A stretch of 64,000 bases of DNA from an uncultured Lachnospiraceae bacterium (GCA_947629865.1 CANRFJ010000011.1:1-64000), one strand, 5' to 3'; counted from the stretch's first letter, positions 55,470 to 64,000 are shown. Translations and numbers: made by a program. The notes: a model not told the origin generated them from the letters alone.

Positions 55470-55499
55470 AAGCATTACCTCCACATTATATATGTATTA

Positions 55500-56276
55500 T
55501 TATTGCAGTCTGCCGACCTGGTTGACCGCATGGTCTAACATCGTATCATACGATCGTATCACTTTCTGATTCGCCTCATAAGCCCTGGTAATAGCGATCA
55601 GGTTCACCATCTCGCTCACCGCCTGGACATTGGACTGCTCCGTGTACCCCTGTATCACTTCTGCCACTGCCTCCTTCGTAGTGGCTCCCGCTACCGGTTC
55701 ATACATGGTATCGCCATATTTTTTCAGATAATCGTAATCCTCAAAATCTACGATCTGCAGGGTATCGATTACCTGTCCGTCGGCTGTAATCACACCGTCG
55801 GGAGAAATGCTCACCGACCTGGCGGACGGATCAATCGTTATATCGCCGCCCAGCCCCTGAATCGGATTGCCGTCTGCGTCCACCAGAAGGCCGTCCTTCG
55901 TCAGCATAAACTGTCCGTTGCGCGTGTAGCGGGTGTGCGTCTCACCGGCTTTGTCCGTGACATGAACCGTGAAGAACCCGCTCCCGCCCAGGGCGACATC
56001 AAACCTCTCGCCCGTCTCACGCAGAGAACCCTGGTCATAGCTTGTATATACTTCCCCAATCTTCACTCCCAGGCTCAATCTTCCGATTGCCTGATTGTGA
56101 TACGCCTGAGATCCATCTCGTATTTTGATTCCGAGCACCTGTTCAAACGCCTGACTGGCTACTTTGTCTTCCTTATAGCCCACGGTGTCGGCATTGGCCA
56201 TGTTATTGGATATAACATCCAGCCGTTTCTGCTCATTGACCATCCCTGTCCAGGCAGTGTAAAGACCTCTTAGCAT
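55500..56276 (-). CDS. flhO: Flagellar basal-body rod protein, FlgF/FlhO type
   Basis: 258 aa. MLRGLYTAWTGMVNEQKRLD and ISNNMANADTVGYKED start the protein; GSGFFTVHV and TRYTRNGQFML are central; SNVQAVSEMVNLIAITRAYE ends it. Proximal/distal rod component secreted by the flagellar export apparatus. Between mbl and flhP. Confidence 0.93.
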   Translation of the reverse strand: MLRGLYTAWTGMVNEQKRLDVISNNMANADTVGYKEDKVASQAFEQVLGIKIRDGSQAYHNQAIGRLSLGVKIGEVYTSYDQGSLRETGERFDVALGGSGFFTVHVTDKAGETHTRYTRNGQFMLTKDGLLVDADGNPIQGLGGDITIDPSARSVSISPDGVITADGQVIDTLQIVDFEDYDYLKKYGDTMYEPVAGATTKEAVAEVIQGYTEQSNVQAVSEMVNLIAITRAYEANQKVIRSYDTMLDHAVNQVGRLQ

Positions 56277-56324
56277 ACATTACTCCTTTCACATCTCACC
56301 ATGTGTATCTGCGCAGAGAGAACA

Positions 56325-57323
56325 TCAGTCCTCCCCGCTTCCTGTGTTGCCGCCCAAAAACTCAACATATTTTCCCGTGCCAATGGCAACCGCTGTCATC
56401 GGCTCCTCTGCCGTCATCGTGGTGATGCCGGTCTTGGACTCGATCAATTCCTCCAGTCCGTACAGCAGGCTTCCGCCACCCGTCAGGACAATGCCGCGGT
56501 CGGCGATATCCGCCGCCAGCTCCGGCGGCGTCTTTTCCAGAACGCTGTGTACCGCCTCCACGATCTGCGCGGTGGTGTCCTTGAGCGCCTCCTCTGTCTC
56601 CTCAGAGGTAACGGTAATCGTCTTCGGCAGACCTGTCACCAGATTCCGCCCCCTCACGTCTACCGACACGCTCTCCGGACGCGGGAAGGCAGAGCCGATC
56701 CGGATCTTGATATCCTCGGCCGTCCTCTCACCGATCAGCAGATTGTGTTTCTTCCTCATGTAGCGCACGATGGCGTCGTCAAAATCGTCTCCTGCGATCT
56801 TGATAGAGGTGCTCACAACCGTTCCGCCGAGAGAGATAACGGCGATGTCCGAGGTGCCTCCTCCGATGTCTACGATCATGTTGCCGCACGGCCTGGCAAT
56901 GTCAATCCCCGCTCCGATGGCCGCCGCGATCGGCTCCTCGATGATCTTTACATCTCTGGCGCCGGCCTGGAAAGCCGCATCCTCTACTGCCTTGCGCTCT
57001 ACCTCTGTCACCTGGCTCGGCACACAGATACTGATTAACGGCTTGCGGAATCTCTGCTTGCCCACTGCTTTGTGGATAAAATATTTTAACATCTTCTCCG
57101 TCACGGTGTAATCCGATATAACGCCCTGGCGGAGAGGACGGACAGCTACAATATTTCCCGGTGTACGCCCCAGCATCAGGCGCGCTTCCTCACCGATGGC
57201 TTTGATCCTGTTCGTATCCCGGTCAAAAGCCACCACGCTCGGCTCCTTTAACACAACTCCCTTTCCCTTTACATAGACCAGAATACTGGCAGTTCCCAAA
57301 TCAATTCCTATATCAAAAGCCAC
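56325..57323 (-). CDS. mbl: MreB/Mbl family rod-shape protein
   Basis: A 332-aa bacterial actin. FDIGIDLGTASILVYVKGKG (phosphate 1), VIGSGIDI-like GAGIDIARPCGNMIVDIGGG (phosphate 2) and VLTGGGSLLYGLEELI (adenosine) are present. Start at GTG 57323 behind AAAGGAG. The link to flhO-flhP supports the Mbl paralogue. Directs lateral wall synthesis. Confidence 0.95.
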   Translation of the reverse strand: MAFDIGIDLGTASILVYVKGKGVVLKEPSVVAFDRDTNRIKAIGEEARLMLGRTPGNIVAVRPLRQGVISDYTVTEKMLKYFIHKAVGKQRFRKPLISICVPSQVTEVERKAVEDAAFQAGARDVKIIEEPIAAAIGAGIDIARPCGNMIVDIGGGTSDIAVISLGGTVVSTSIKIAGDDFDDAIVRYMRKKHNLLIGERTAEDIKIRIGSAFPRPESVSVDVRGRNLVTGLPKTITVTSEETEEALKDTTAQIVEAVHSVLEKTPPELAADIADRGIVLTGGGSLLYGLEELIESKTGITTMTAEEPMTAVAIGTGKYVEFLGGNTGSGED

Positions 57324-57388
57324 AGTTCTACTTCTCCTTTCTCCATCTCCTGTACTCCATCTCCAAATATACACACGTACCTAATCTT

Positions 57389-57416
57389 ATTATAAACGCA
57401 TTTGAAAATAATTCAA
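57389..57416 (-). promoter_or_regulatory. Sigma-A promoter of mbl-flhO-flhP-flgJ
   Basis: On the minus strand TTGAAT (57411-57416), 16-bp spacer, TATAAT (57389-57394). A sigma-A promoter for flagellar rod genes implies expression tied to cell-wall growth, not only to the late flagellar programme. Confidence 0.7.
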
Positions 57417-57506
57417 ATCCTTTTTGCAAATTTTTTTCAGTTATTCTCCCCCTATTTGTTATATCGTATCAGAACGGCATATCTTTTACTCCCGTGCGAA
57501 ATTTTC

Positions 57507-58907
57507 TCATGTGACGTCTTCCGCCTCGGCCGCCTTCAGCATAATGGCACATTCCACGCGTTTGCGCTGCAGTTCGCAGCCAATCTCGTATGGTTTGTTA
57601 ATATCCCCGCGGCTGTGCCAGGCGTTGGCGGCGCAGCCGCCGCTGCAGTAAAAGCGGGCAAAGCACTGTCTGCACTCCTCCTTGGCATAGACATTGCACA
57701 GTTTGAAGCTGTCGCGCAGATCCGTATTCACGATTCCCTCATATACGCTGCCCAGGCGGAATTTTTCCTCGCCCACAAACTGATGGCAGGGGTACAAATC
57801 CCCCCAGGGCGTAACCGCCAGGTATTCGGTGCCTGAGCCGCAGCCGGACAACCTCTTATACACACAGGGCCCGCCGCTTAAATCAATCATATAGTGGAAG
57901 AACTGAAAGCCCCGTCCCTCTTTTTTTCTCCGGAGCATTTCCCTTGCCAGCTCATCATAGCCGCGGCAGATCTCCGGTACGTCTTCCTCCCGGATCGCAT
58001 AGGGCTCCTCCGGCCCGGCCACCACCGGCTCCACCGATATCTGCTCAAAGCCCTCGTCCGCCAGACTGAGGACGTCCTTGACAAAATCCAGATTTTCCCT
58101 GGTAAACGTCCCTCTCACATAATACCGCGTCTGGTTGCGGCTCTCCGCCACTTTCTTGAATTTGTCCAAAATCAAATCGTAGCTGCCCGCCCCGTTTTTG
58201 AATGGGCGCATACGGTCATGAACCTCCCGCCTCCCGTCAATGCTCAGCACGATATTGTCCATCTCACGGTTGGCAAAGTCTATAATGTCATCATTCAGGA
58301 GGACGCCGTTCGTGGTGAGGGTAAAGCGGAAATGCTTGTCCCTCTCCTTTTCAAGTTTCCTGCCGTAGGCAACTATTTCCTTCACCACCTCTATATTCAG
58401 AAGGGGTTCTCCCCCGAAAAAATCCACCTCCAGGTTCCGGCGGCTTCCGGAATTTTCCACCAGAAAATCCAGGGCCTTTTTCCCCACCTCTGAACTCATC
58501 AGCGAGCGGTCTCCCTGATACTCCCCTTCTCCGGCAAAACAGTACCGGCAGGCCAGGTTGCAGTCGTGGGCAATGTGCAGGCACAACGCCTTAACTACCG
58601 TCTGGCGTTTTTTGAAATCGATTACCGGCTCCCGGTACACGTCCTGCGCATACAGAGAGCCCTCTTTCTCTAACGTCTTCAAGTCATCGAAGATCTCCCG
58701 TATATCCTGTTCTGTGATATTTTCCTTCTTATATTTATCTGTAAGTGCGTCGGATATCTCCCGGAATTTTTCCTCCCGGTATCTGTCCGCATCGTCCTCG
58801 TCCAGCATAGAGAGCACGTCGTATACCACGTCGTCTACCAGATGGACGGAGCCGCTGTTGACGTCCAGCACAATATTATATCCGTTGTTTTTATATTGAT
58901 GTATCAT
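57507..58907 (-). CDS. scfB: SCIFF peptide maturase, radical SAM/SPASM thioether-forming enzyme
   Basis: 466 aa. An N-terminal RiPP recognition-like region (about 1-85: NGYNIVLDVNSGSVHLVDDV) leads to the radical SAM domain with HDCNLACRYCFAGEGEY (CxxxCxxC). The C-terminal SPASM/twitch domain has GCGSGTEYLAVTPWGDLYPC and CRQCFARFYCSGGCAANAWH auxiliary-cluster cysteines. It installs Cys-to-alpha/gamma-carbon thioethers in the SCIFF precursor encoded just upstream. GAGAGGT precedes the ATG. Confidence 0.95.
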   Translation of the reverse strand: MIHQYKNNGYNIVLDVNSGSVHLVDDVVYDVLSMLDEDDADRYREEKFREISDALTDKYKKENITEQDIREIFDDLKTLEKEGSLYAQDVYREPVIDFKKRQTVVKALCLHIAHDCNLACRYCFAGEGEYQGDRSLMSSEVGKKALDFLVENSGSRRNLEVDFFGGEPLLNIEVVKEIVAYGRKLEKERDKHFRFTLTTNGVLLNDDIIDFANREMDNIVLSIDGRREVHDRMRPFKNGAGSYDLILDKFKKVAESRNQTRYYVRGTFTRENLDFVKDVLSLADEGFEQISVEPVVAGPEEPYAIREEDVPEICRGYDELAREMLRRKKEGRGFQFFHYMIDLSGGPCVYKRLSGCGSGTEYLAVTPWGDLYPCHQFVGEEKFRLGSVYEGIVNTDLRDSFKLCNVYAKEECRQCFARFYCSGGCAANAWHSRGDINKPYEIGCELQRKRVECAIMLKAAEAEDVT

Positions 58908-58990
58908 ATCTGACCTCTCACATGGAATGAGGACTAAACCGGCGTCGTCACACCGGTCAGCCCTCCATTGCTCATCTGAATATTCCTTTA

Positions 58991-59131
58991 TTATTTATTC
59001 TCGCAGGTCTGATTTCCCACCGTACAGGACGTCTTGCAGGCAGACTGACAAGATGTCTGACACTCGCCGCACCCGCCCTTCTTCACAGTATCCTTCAGAT
59101 TCTTTGTAGTTAATGTCTTAATTCTTTTCAT
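58991..59131 (-). CDS. scfA: SCIFF ranthipeptide precursor
   Basis: 46 aa: leader MKRIKTLTTKNLKDTVKKGG, then a core with six cysteines in the pattern CGEC-x3-C-x3-C-x3-C-x6-C and ending TCENK. Six cysteines within 45 residues is the defining pattern of the family. ATGGAGGC precedes the ATG. It is 83 bp upstream of the maturase. No dedicated protease or exporter gene is adjacent. The product is presumably a modified peptide with signalling or other function that is still debated. Confidence 0.97.
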   Translation of the reverse strand: MKRIKTLTTKNLKDTVKKGGCGECQTSCQSACKTSCTVGNQTCENK

Positions 59132-59221
59132 CTTTGCCTCCATTTCAACGCAGTTCTCATAACCTCTTTTATTTTCTCCGCGTACATCCTGCCGGGCGGC
59201 ATGGAAATACGGGCTCTTTTT

Positions 59222-59250
59222 ATTGTAGCATACTATGGCATTTTTGTAAA
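59222..59250 (-). promoter_or_regulatory. Sigma-A promoter of the SCIFF unit
   Basis: On the minus strand TTTACA (59245-59250), 17-bp spacer, TACAAT (59222-59227), about 90 bp upstream of scfA. The leader contains a 24-codon ORF (59128-59202) ending in ATGA overlap with scfA. Confidence 0.75.
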
Positions 59251-59260
59251 CTGCCCGTTG

Positions 59261-59298
59261 GCGTTTTATGATTTCGTCAGCGCTTTATAATTTCGTGA
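59261..59298. repeat. 19-bp imperfect tandem duplication at the purA stop codon
   Basis: GCGTTTTATGATTTCGTCA (59261-59279) and GCGCTTTATAATTTCGTGA (59280-59298) match at 16 of 19 bases. The second unit is the last codons of purA and the first contains its stop. Confidence 0.7.
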
Positions 59299-60551
59299 CG
59301 GGCTGGGCCGTTGGATACCATTTTTACCGGAACCTCCAGTTCCTTTTCGACAAATTCGATATAACGGCGGCAGTTCTCCGGCAGTTCGTCATATTCCGTG
59401 ATGCCGCGGATATCGCTCCTCCAGCCGGGGAGTATCTCATAGACCGGCTTCGCCTTTTTCAGGCTGGCAGTGGTCGGGAAATCCCTGGTCACTCTGCCGT
59501 CGATCTCATATCCCACGCACACCGGAATCTCGTCGAGGTAGCCCAGGACGTCGAGCACTGTCAGAGCCGCCTCCGTGGCGCCCTGCACGCGGCATCCGTA
59601 CCGGCTGGCCACAGCGTCAAACCAGCCCATCCGGCGCGGGCGCCCTGTCGTAGCGCCGTACTCTCCGCCGTCGCCGCCGCGCCGCCGCAGTTCTTCCGCC
59701 TCGTCGCCAAATATCTCACTGACAAATTCACCGGCTCCCACGGCGCTTGAGTAGGCCTTTACCACGGCCACGATCCGCTTGATCTCATAGGGCGGCAGTC
59801 CGGCGCCGACTGCCCCGTATCCGGCCAGCGTGGACGAAGACGTCACCATAGGAAATATCCCGTGATCCGGATCCTTCAGTGAGCCGAGTTGTCCCTCCAG
59901 CAATATCCGCCTGCCCTGTTTTTGCGCCTCATATAAATAGGCGGACACGTCGCAGACATAGGGCTCTACCATCTTGCGGTATTCCCGCAGGGTATCCATC
60001 AGTTCATCTACCTTCAAGAGCGGTTTGTGATACAGGTGCTCAAGCAGTATGTTTTTCTGGACGCATACACTCTCCAGTTTTTCCCTGAGAAGTTCCTCGT
60101 CAAACAACTCGGATACCTGAATCCCCACCTTGGCAAATTTATCAGAAAAAAAAGGAGCTATACCGGATTTGGTCGAGCCAAAGGATTTACCGGCCAGACG
60201 CTCCTCCTCATATTCGTCAAACAGGATATGGTATGGCATCACGATCTGGGCCCTGTCCGACACTTTCATCTTCGGCATCGGAACCCCTCTCTCTACAATT
60301 CCGTTTATCTCGCGGAACAGATCCGGAATATTCAGCGCAACGCCATTTCCAATCACGCTGGTGGTATGGCGGTAGAAAACGCCAGACGGGAGAATGTGGA
60401 GGGCAAATTTGCCATATTCATTTACTATCGTATGTCCCGCATTACTGCCTCCCTGAAAACGGACGATAATATCGGACTCCTCAGCAAGCATATCCGTGAG
60501 TTTTCCCTTTCCCTCATCGCCCCAGTTGGCTCCTACAATCGCTGTTACCAT
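59277..60551 (-). CDS. purA: Adenylosuccinate synthetase
   Basis: A 424-aa enzyme (IMP + Asp + GTP to adenylosuccinate). The GTP-binding loop GANWGDEGKGKLTDML and QGGSNAGHTIV, and GATTGRPRRMGWFDAVA, are diagnostic. The second in-frame ATG (60551) has the best spacing to AAGGAGG. It partners with PurB, encoded 30 kb away in the window. Confidence 0.97.
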   Translation of the reverse strand: MVTAIVGANWGDEGKGKLTDMLAEESDIIVRFQGGSNAGHTIVNEYGKFALHILPSGVFYRHTTSVIGNGVALNIPDLFREINGIVERGVPMPKMKVSDRAQIVMPYHILFDEYEEERLAGKSFGSTKSGIAPFFSDKFAKVGIQVSELFDEELLREKLESVCVQKNILLEHLYHKPLLKVDELMDTLREYRKMVEPYVCDVSAYLYEAQKQGRRILLEGQLGSLKDPDHGIFPMVTSSSTLAGYGAVGAGLPPYEIKRIVAVVKAYSSAVGAGEFVSEIFGDEAEELRRRGGDGGEYGATTGRPRRMGWFDAVASRYGCRVQGATEAALTVLDVLGYLDEIPVCVGYEIDGRVTRDFPTTASLKKAKPVYEILPGWRSDIRGITEYDELPENCRRYIEFVEKELEVPVKMVSNGPARHEIIKR

Positions 60552-60633
60552 AGCCATTCCTCCTTGTCATCCCGACAGGCAGATCGAGTCGTCGGGTAGA
60601 ACTGTTATTTTACACACAAACACATACACTACC

Positions 60634-60662
60634 ATTATACACGAAGGCCGGCTATTCTTCAA
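60634..60662 (-). promoter_or_regulatory. Sigma-A promoter of purA
   Basis: On the minus strand TTGAAG (60657-60662), 17-bp spacer, TATAAT (60634-60639). The -35 overlaps the stop of the upstream glycosyltransferase. The leader has a CCCGAC...GTCGGG hairpin just before the ribosome-binding site; I could not match it to a known riboswitch. Confidence 0.75.
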
Positions 60663-61617
60663 GATATTTTTGACAGAGGGCCAGTTTTTCCTCCGGCCAG
60701 TCTGTGGACGTGTGGATATTCAGTATGCTCTGCGTCTCATGAAGGGCGTTGTAATACCACATGGCCGCCTCTGCATAATCCTTCTGTGCCAAAAAGTATT
60801 CCCCCAGTTCATAGCACATCTCCGAGGAACCCTCGCTCAGCAGATCCTTCAGGGACATCTTCAGCAGAGTGTGGGCGTCTCCCCGCAGACGGGCAGCCCG
60901 ACAGACGATGCAGGCGGCCTCCTTCACCTCGTCCAGGCTCCGCTCAGAATCCAGCGCCGTGCCGGTAAAAAATTCCTCCGCCTCCAGAAAATCCTCATCT
61001 TCTCCGGATATATACAATTCCATGGCATACATGTGATGAAGCCGTCCGGACAGGCGCAGCCCCTTTTTGATATGCTTCTGGAAGGTGGCGAAATCCCTCT
61101 TGCTGTGATTGCTCTCCGGACGGTGTTCAATGACAATGTCCGAGTCATATATGAGGGGATCCAGCCGCACCATCTCATGGACGGGTTCCGTCCATATAAA
61201 TTTGCGCAGCCGCTTAAATAATTTGGGGCGGTATTCCTCGTCAAAATTGTAGGCGGTGCCAAAAGACAACTGATTGCCATATTTCATCTGCACAATGTCG
61301 ATCTCCGGCAGAAGCGCCTCCTTTAATTCCCTGAACCTTCTCCGGTTTTCCTCGTTGAGCACCTCGTCGGCGTCGGCCGAATAAATGTAGTCTTTTGTGG
61401 CCTTTTCAAAGGCAAAGTTTCTCGCCGCGCTGAAGTCGTCGATCCACTCGAAATCATAGATTTTATCCGTGTAGCGGGCGGCTATTTCCTTCGTCCTGTC
61501 AGTGGAGCCCGTGTCCACAATGATAATCTCCTCCATCAGACCGGCAAGGCTGTCCAGGCACCGGGGCAGTATTTTTTCCTCATTCTTTACAATCATGCAG
61601 CAGCTTATCTCAATCAT
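60652..61617 (-). CDS. Family 2 glycosyltransferase with C-terminal TPR-like helices
   Basis: 321 aa. The GT-A domain (about 1-230) has SCCMIVKNEEKILPRCLDSL, IIIVDTGSTDRT and the DXD-type YSADADEVL. The C-terminal 90 residues are helical with tetratricopeptide-like spacing (CYELGEYFLAQKDYAEAAMW). Acceptor and sugar unknown. Directly downstream of recJ (27-bp gap). Confidence 0.88.
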   Translation of the reverse strand: MIEISCCMIVKNEEKILPRCLDSLAGLMEEIIIVDTGSTDRTKEIAARYTDKIYDFEWIDDFSAARNFAFEKATKDYIYSADADEVLNEENRRRFRELKEALLPEIDIVQMKYGNQLSFGTAYNFDEEYRPKLFKRLRKFIWTEPVHEMVRLDPLIYDSDIVIEHRPESNHSKRDFATFQKHIKKGLRLSGRLHHMYAMELYISGEDEDFLEAEEFFTGTALDSERSLDEVKEAACIVCRAARLRGDAHTLLKMSLKDLLSEGSSEMCYELGEYFLAQKDYAEAAMWYYNALHETQSILNIHTSTDWPEEKLALCQKYLEE

Positions 61618-61644
61618 ATTGTCCGTTCCCTCCGTTCCGGCGCA

Positions 61645-63414
61645 TTATGCCTGTTTTTTATCGATCCGGCAAAAACCGACTATCTGTATCTGGACACTCC
61701 GCTCCCCCCTGTATTCATTGACCTGGGGATAATAGGTGAGCGCCACGTCCAGTTTGTTTTCCCGTCCCTCGTACATCCGCGCCAGTTCCTGCTCGCCCCA
61801 CTCCTCCCGTACAAAGGCGTCAAACTCATCTGCCTGCCGGAAGCACATGGCGTCGCACTGACTTCCCTTACTATTCTCCACACGGAGTTTCAGCACATGT
61901 TTTTCCCGTCCCAGACGCCAGGCGCGCCGTATGCGGAAATGCTGTTCGGCAAATATCGGCCTAGGATTTCCCACCCCGAAGGGTTCCATCGCCGCCAGCT
62001 CCTCAACGAGCCGCTCCGTCGCAAACCCGATAGGCATCGGCGCGTCTATCCGGACGACGGGGCAAAAATCCGTCTCCGTCAATCCGGCGCTTCCGTTTAG
62101 ACGGCGCTCCAGTTCCGGCAGATCCTTCTCCGCCAGAGTCATGCCAGCCGCCATCTTATGCCCGCCGAACCGCACCATCAGATCCCGACACTCCATCAGG
62201 CCGTTAAACATGTGATAGGCCTCGATGGAACGGCCGGAGCCCTTCACAAGACCGTCCCCGACGCGCGTAAATACAATGATTGGATGATTGAATCTCTCCT
62301 TCACGCGCCCCGCGACGATCCCCACCAGGCTCTCGTGGATGTCCGGCAGAAGCAGCAAAAGCACCGGCGGAAGTTCTCCCCGCTCCCCCCGAATCTGCTC
62401 CACCTGGGAAAAAGCCCGCTCCGCTCCCTCCTCTGTCATCTGCTTGCGGGATTCGTTGATTTCCTTCAGATGCTCCGCTTTTTTCAGCGCCCGTTCCGGA
62501 TCCGTCTCCATCAAGAGGGAAAAAGACTCCTCTACGGTAGCGATGCGGCCCGTCGCATTAAAGCAGGGCCCGATAATGAAGCCGATATGTCCGGCATTTA
62601 TCTGCCGTCCGGTCAGCCCCTGTACCTCCATCAGCGCGCGGAGACCGGTATTCTTTGTGCGGGCCAGCGCTTCCAGCCCATACTTCACCAGAAGCCGGTT
62701 TTCCCCCCGAAGTTCCATCACGTCCGCCACGGTCGCTATCGCCACATATTCCAGCAAATCCTCTTTTTCCTGCCGGGGAATCCCACAGGCGTCATAGAGG
62801 GCGCAGATTAGCTTAAAGGCCACCCCCGCGCCGCACAGTCCGGAAAAGGGATAGGTTTCATCGATCCTCTTGATATCCAGAACAGCGTCCGCCGCCGGAA
62901 GCTCGTTCTGGATTTCGTGGTGGTCGGTGACAATCACCGTCATGCCTTTTTCCCTGGCGAGCGCAACCTGTGGTATCGCCGCAATGCCGTTATCGCATGT
63001 AACCAGCACCGTCCTGCCGTCCGATACGGACTCCTCAATAATCCGCTCGTTGAGTCCATAGCCCTCCCGCACGCGGTCGGGGGTATAGATACGGCTGTCG
63101 ATCCCAAGGCGCCCGAAGCCCCGCCACAGAATGTAGGCGGAAAAAATCCCGTCGCAGTCAAAATCCGAGGCAATGGCGACTTTCTCCCCTCTCTCCCCCG
63201 CCCGGCAGAGAAGTTCCACCGCCCGTCCCATGTCCTTCATTTTCATGGGATCGTGCAGATCGTCCAGCGTCCCCCGCAGATATTCTTCCATCTGGGAGAC
63301 TCCGGTGAGCCCCCGGTTAATCATACAGCGGACTACCAGGGGAGAGACGCCGAGTTTTTGCGAGAGGGCGTCAAAATCCCCCCTTTTTGTCTCAACAATC
63401 CATTTTTCCTGCAT
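61645..63414 (-). CDS. recJ: Single-stranded-DNA-specific exonuclease RecJ
   Basis: A 589-aa 5'-3' ssDNA exonuclease of the DHH superfamily. Motifs AIASDFDCDGIFSAYI, VTCDNGIAAI, VTDHHEIQNELP and the DHHA1 GGHKMAAGMTL are intact; an OB-like C-terminal region follows. AAAGGAA precedes the ATG. Used in recombination and mismatch/base-excision repair. Confidence 0.96.
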   Translation of the reverse strand: MQEKWIVETKRGDFDALSQKLGVSPLVVRCMINRGLTGVSQMEEYLRGTLDDLHDPMKMKDMGRAVELLCRAGERGEKVAIASDFDCDGIFSAYILWRGFGRLGIDSRIYTPDRVREGYGLNERIIEESVSDGRTVLVTCDNGIAAIPQVALAREKGMTVIVTDHHEIQNELPAADAVLDIKRIDETYPFSGLCGAGVAFKLICALYDACGIPRQEKEDLLEYVAIATVADVMELRGENRLLVKYGLEALARTKNTGLRALMEVQGLTGRQINAGHIGFIIGPCFNATGRIATVEESFSLLMETDPERALKKAEHLKEINESRKQMTEEGAERAFSQVEQIRGERGELPPVLLLLLPDIHESLVGIVAGRVKERFNHPIIVFTRVGDGLVKGSGRSIEAYHMFNGLMECRDLMVRFGGHKMAAGMTLAEKDLPELERRLNGSAGLTETDFCPVVRIDAPMPIGFATERLVEELAAMEPFGVGNPRPIFAEQHFRIRRAWRLGREKHVLKLRVENSKGSQCDAMCFRQADEFDAFVREEWGEQELARMYEGRENKLDVALTYYPQVNEYRGERSVQIQIVGFCRIDKKQA

Positions 63415-63453
63415 GGCAATTCCTTTCCCGGCTGCCCCGACAGCGCCGCCACA

Positions 63454-64000
63454 TTATCCCTTGCATCTGTTGTATCCTACCTTCTTACCGGAATATCCAT
63501 ATCCCTTTACCTTTCCCTCAAAAGTGCAGTTTTCCAGCTCGCCAAAATAATCCCATTCACCTACAATCCCTCCGGTGAAATTGCCGCCTGTCACCTCTCC
63601 CTGCACATGCAGGTCTTTTATAGTCGCGCCCCAGCTTATGGAGCGGAACAGGCCCACTCGGTTCTCTGTAGGGCGATAAATATGGAGATTTGATATAGTA
63701 TGTCCTCCGCCGTCAAACGTGCCGCCAAAGGAGGCGATCGGCTTGAAATTCGGGTACTGGCTCATATCCAGATCTGCTTTCAGATGAATGGTAATATCCT
63801 CATGTTCTAATTCCTTCTCGCACAGTACAGACAGACCGGCCAGTTCGGCCGGAGTGGAAATGGAAAATTCGTCTTTGTCTTCGAAAAACCACCGGGTGTT
63901 TACAGGGCCGATATGCTGCGGAGGCTCCTCGAATTTTTTGCCCGGCAGTACATATAAATCAATCAGATAAGCGTCCTTTACCTTTTCTATCTGACGGTAG
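63454..64000 (-). CDS. C-terminal part of a GLUG-repeat-like surface protein (partial)
   Basis: At least 182 codons are open to the right edge; the start is outside the window. The visible part has STPAELAGLSVLCEKELEHE, then GGTFDGGGHTISNLHIYRPT, GLFRSISWGATIKDLHVQGE and GGIVGEWDYFGELENCTFEG. These are the repeating beta-solenoid phrases of GLUG-motif proteins, usually extracellular. The end lacks a sortase motif or membrane helix. Confidence 0.8.
   Translation of the reverse strand, partial: YRQIEKVKDAYLIDLYVLPGKKFEEPPQHIGPVNTRWFFEDKDEFSISTPAELAGLSVLCEKELEHEDITIHLKADLDMSQYPNFKPIASFGGTFDGGGHTISNLHIYRPTENRVGLFRSISWGATIKDLHVQGEVTGGNFTGGIVGEWDYFGELENCTFEGKVKGYGYSGKKVGYNRCKG

Noticed and set aside
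60552-60651. Possible riboswitch in the purA leader
   Set aside because: Only a single CCCGAC/GTCGGG hairpin is present; the purine, PRPP or ppGpp aptamer cores are not recognisable.

Overview
The window reads as chromosomal DNA of a motile, Gram-positive anaerobe of the class Clostridia, most likely family Lachnospiraceae. The case rests on an uninterrupted S10-spc-alpha ribosomal operon with Firmicutes gene order and a zinc-ribbon S14, Clostridia-type neighbourhoods (hpf-secA-prfB, mbl-flhO-flhP, comFC-yvyF), a SCIFF (six-cysteine ranthipeptide) pair, a high-cysteine 'HCB'-type peptide and strong AGGAGG ribosome-binding sites. All assignments come from reading the sequence; no database search was run.

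Layout. 1-4.5 kb is the only clearly mobile part: the 5' part of a group II intron directly behind a chemoreceptor terminator, the chemoreceptor gene, and a 1.95-kb block bounded by perfect 16-bp inverted repeats that carries a DDE transposase, a long imperfect palindrome and tandem repeats. A secreted GH10 xylanase follows (4.5-6.1 kb). From 26.1 kb down to 6.1 kb, all on the minus strand, runs [122 protein letters not shown], then ecfA1-ecfA2-ecfT-truA. It starts at a strong sigma-A promoter with a 330-nt structured leader, and has an internal promoter before rpmJ and a 330-nt structured spacer before rpsM.

26-36 kb holds metabolic genes on the minus strand: an rRNA-type methyltransferase, a GH36 alpha-galactosidase, and a GH3-like protein (apparently lacking catalytic residues) followed by purC, purF and purB, then aroC. 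A small Gly/Cys-rich peptide gene lies on the plus strand. 36.4-37.7 kb is a plus-strand chemotaxis pair: a CheX-like phosphatase and a CheY.

37.8-46 kb reads leftward: hpf, secA, prfB (with a programmed frameshift at UAA instead of UGA), cheW, hom, an ApgM-family protein that probably serves as homoserine kinase, and a polytopic membrane protein. The gap upstream of hpf has three matches to the DnaA box. 46-60.6 kb mixes envelope, motility and competence genes: an NlpC/P60 hydrolase, YjfB, RidA, acyl-ACP thioesterase, CvfB, YvyF, ComFC, RecD2, a FlgJ-like protein, FlhP, FlhO, Mbl, the SCIFF maturase and precursor, and PurA. The right edge has a glycosyltransferase, recJ and the truncated end of a GLUG-like surface protein.

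Common themes are motility/chemotaxis scattered in small units, purine synthesis split over two loci (purC-purF-purB and purA), and several short tandem duplications sitting exactly at stop codons.
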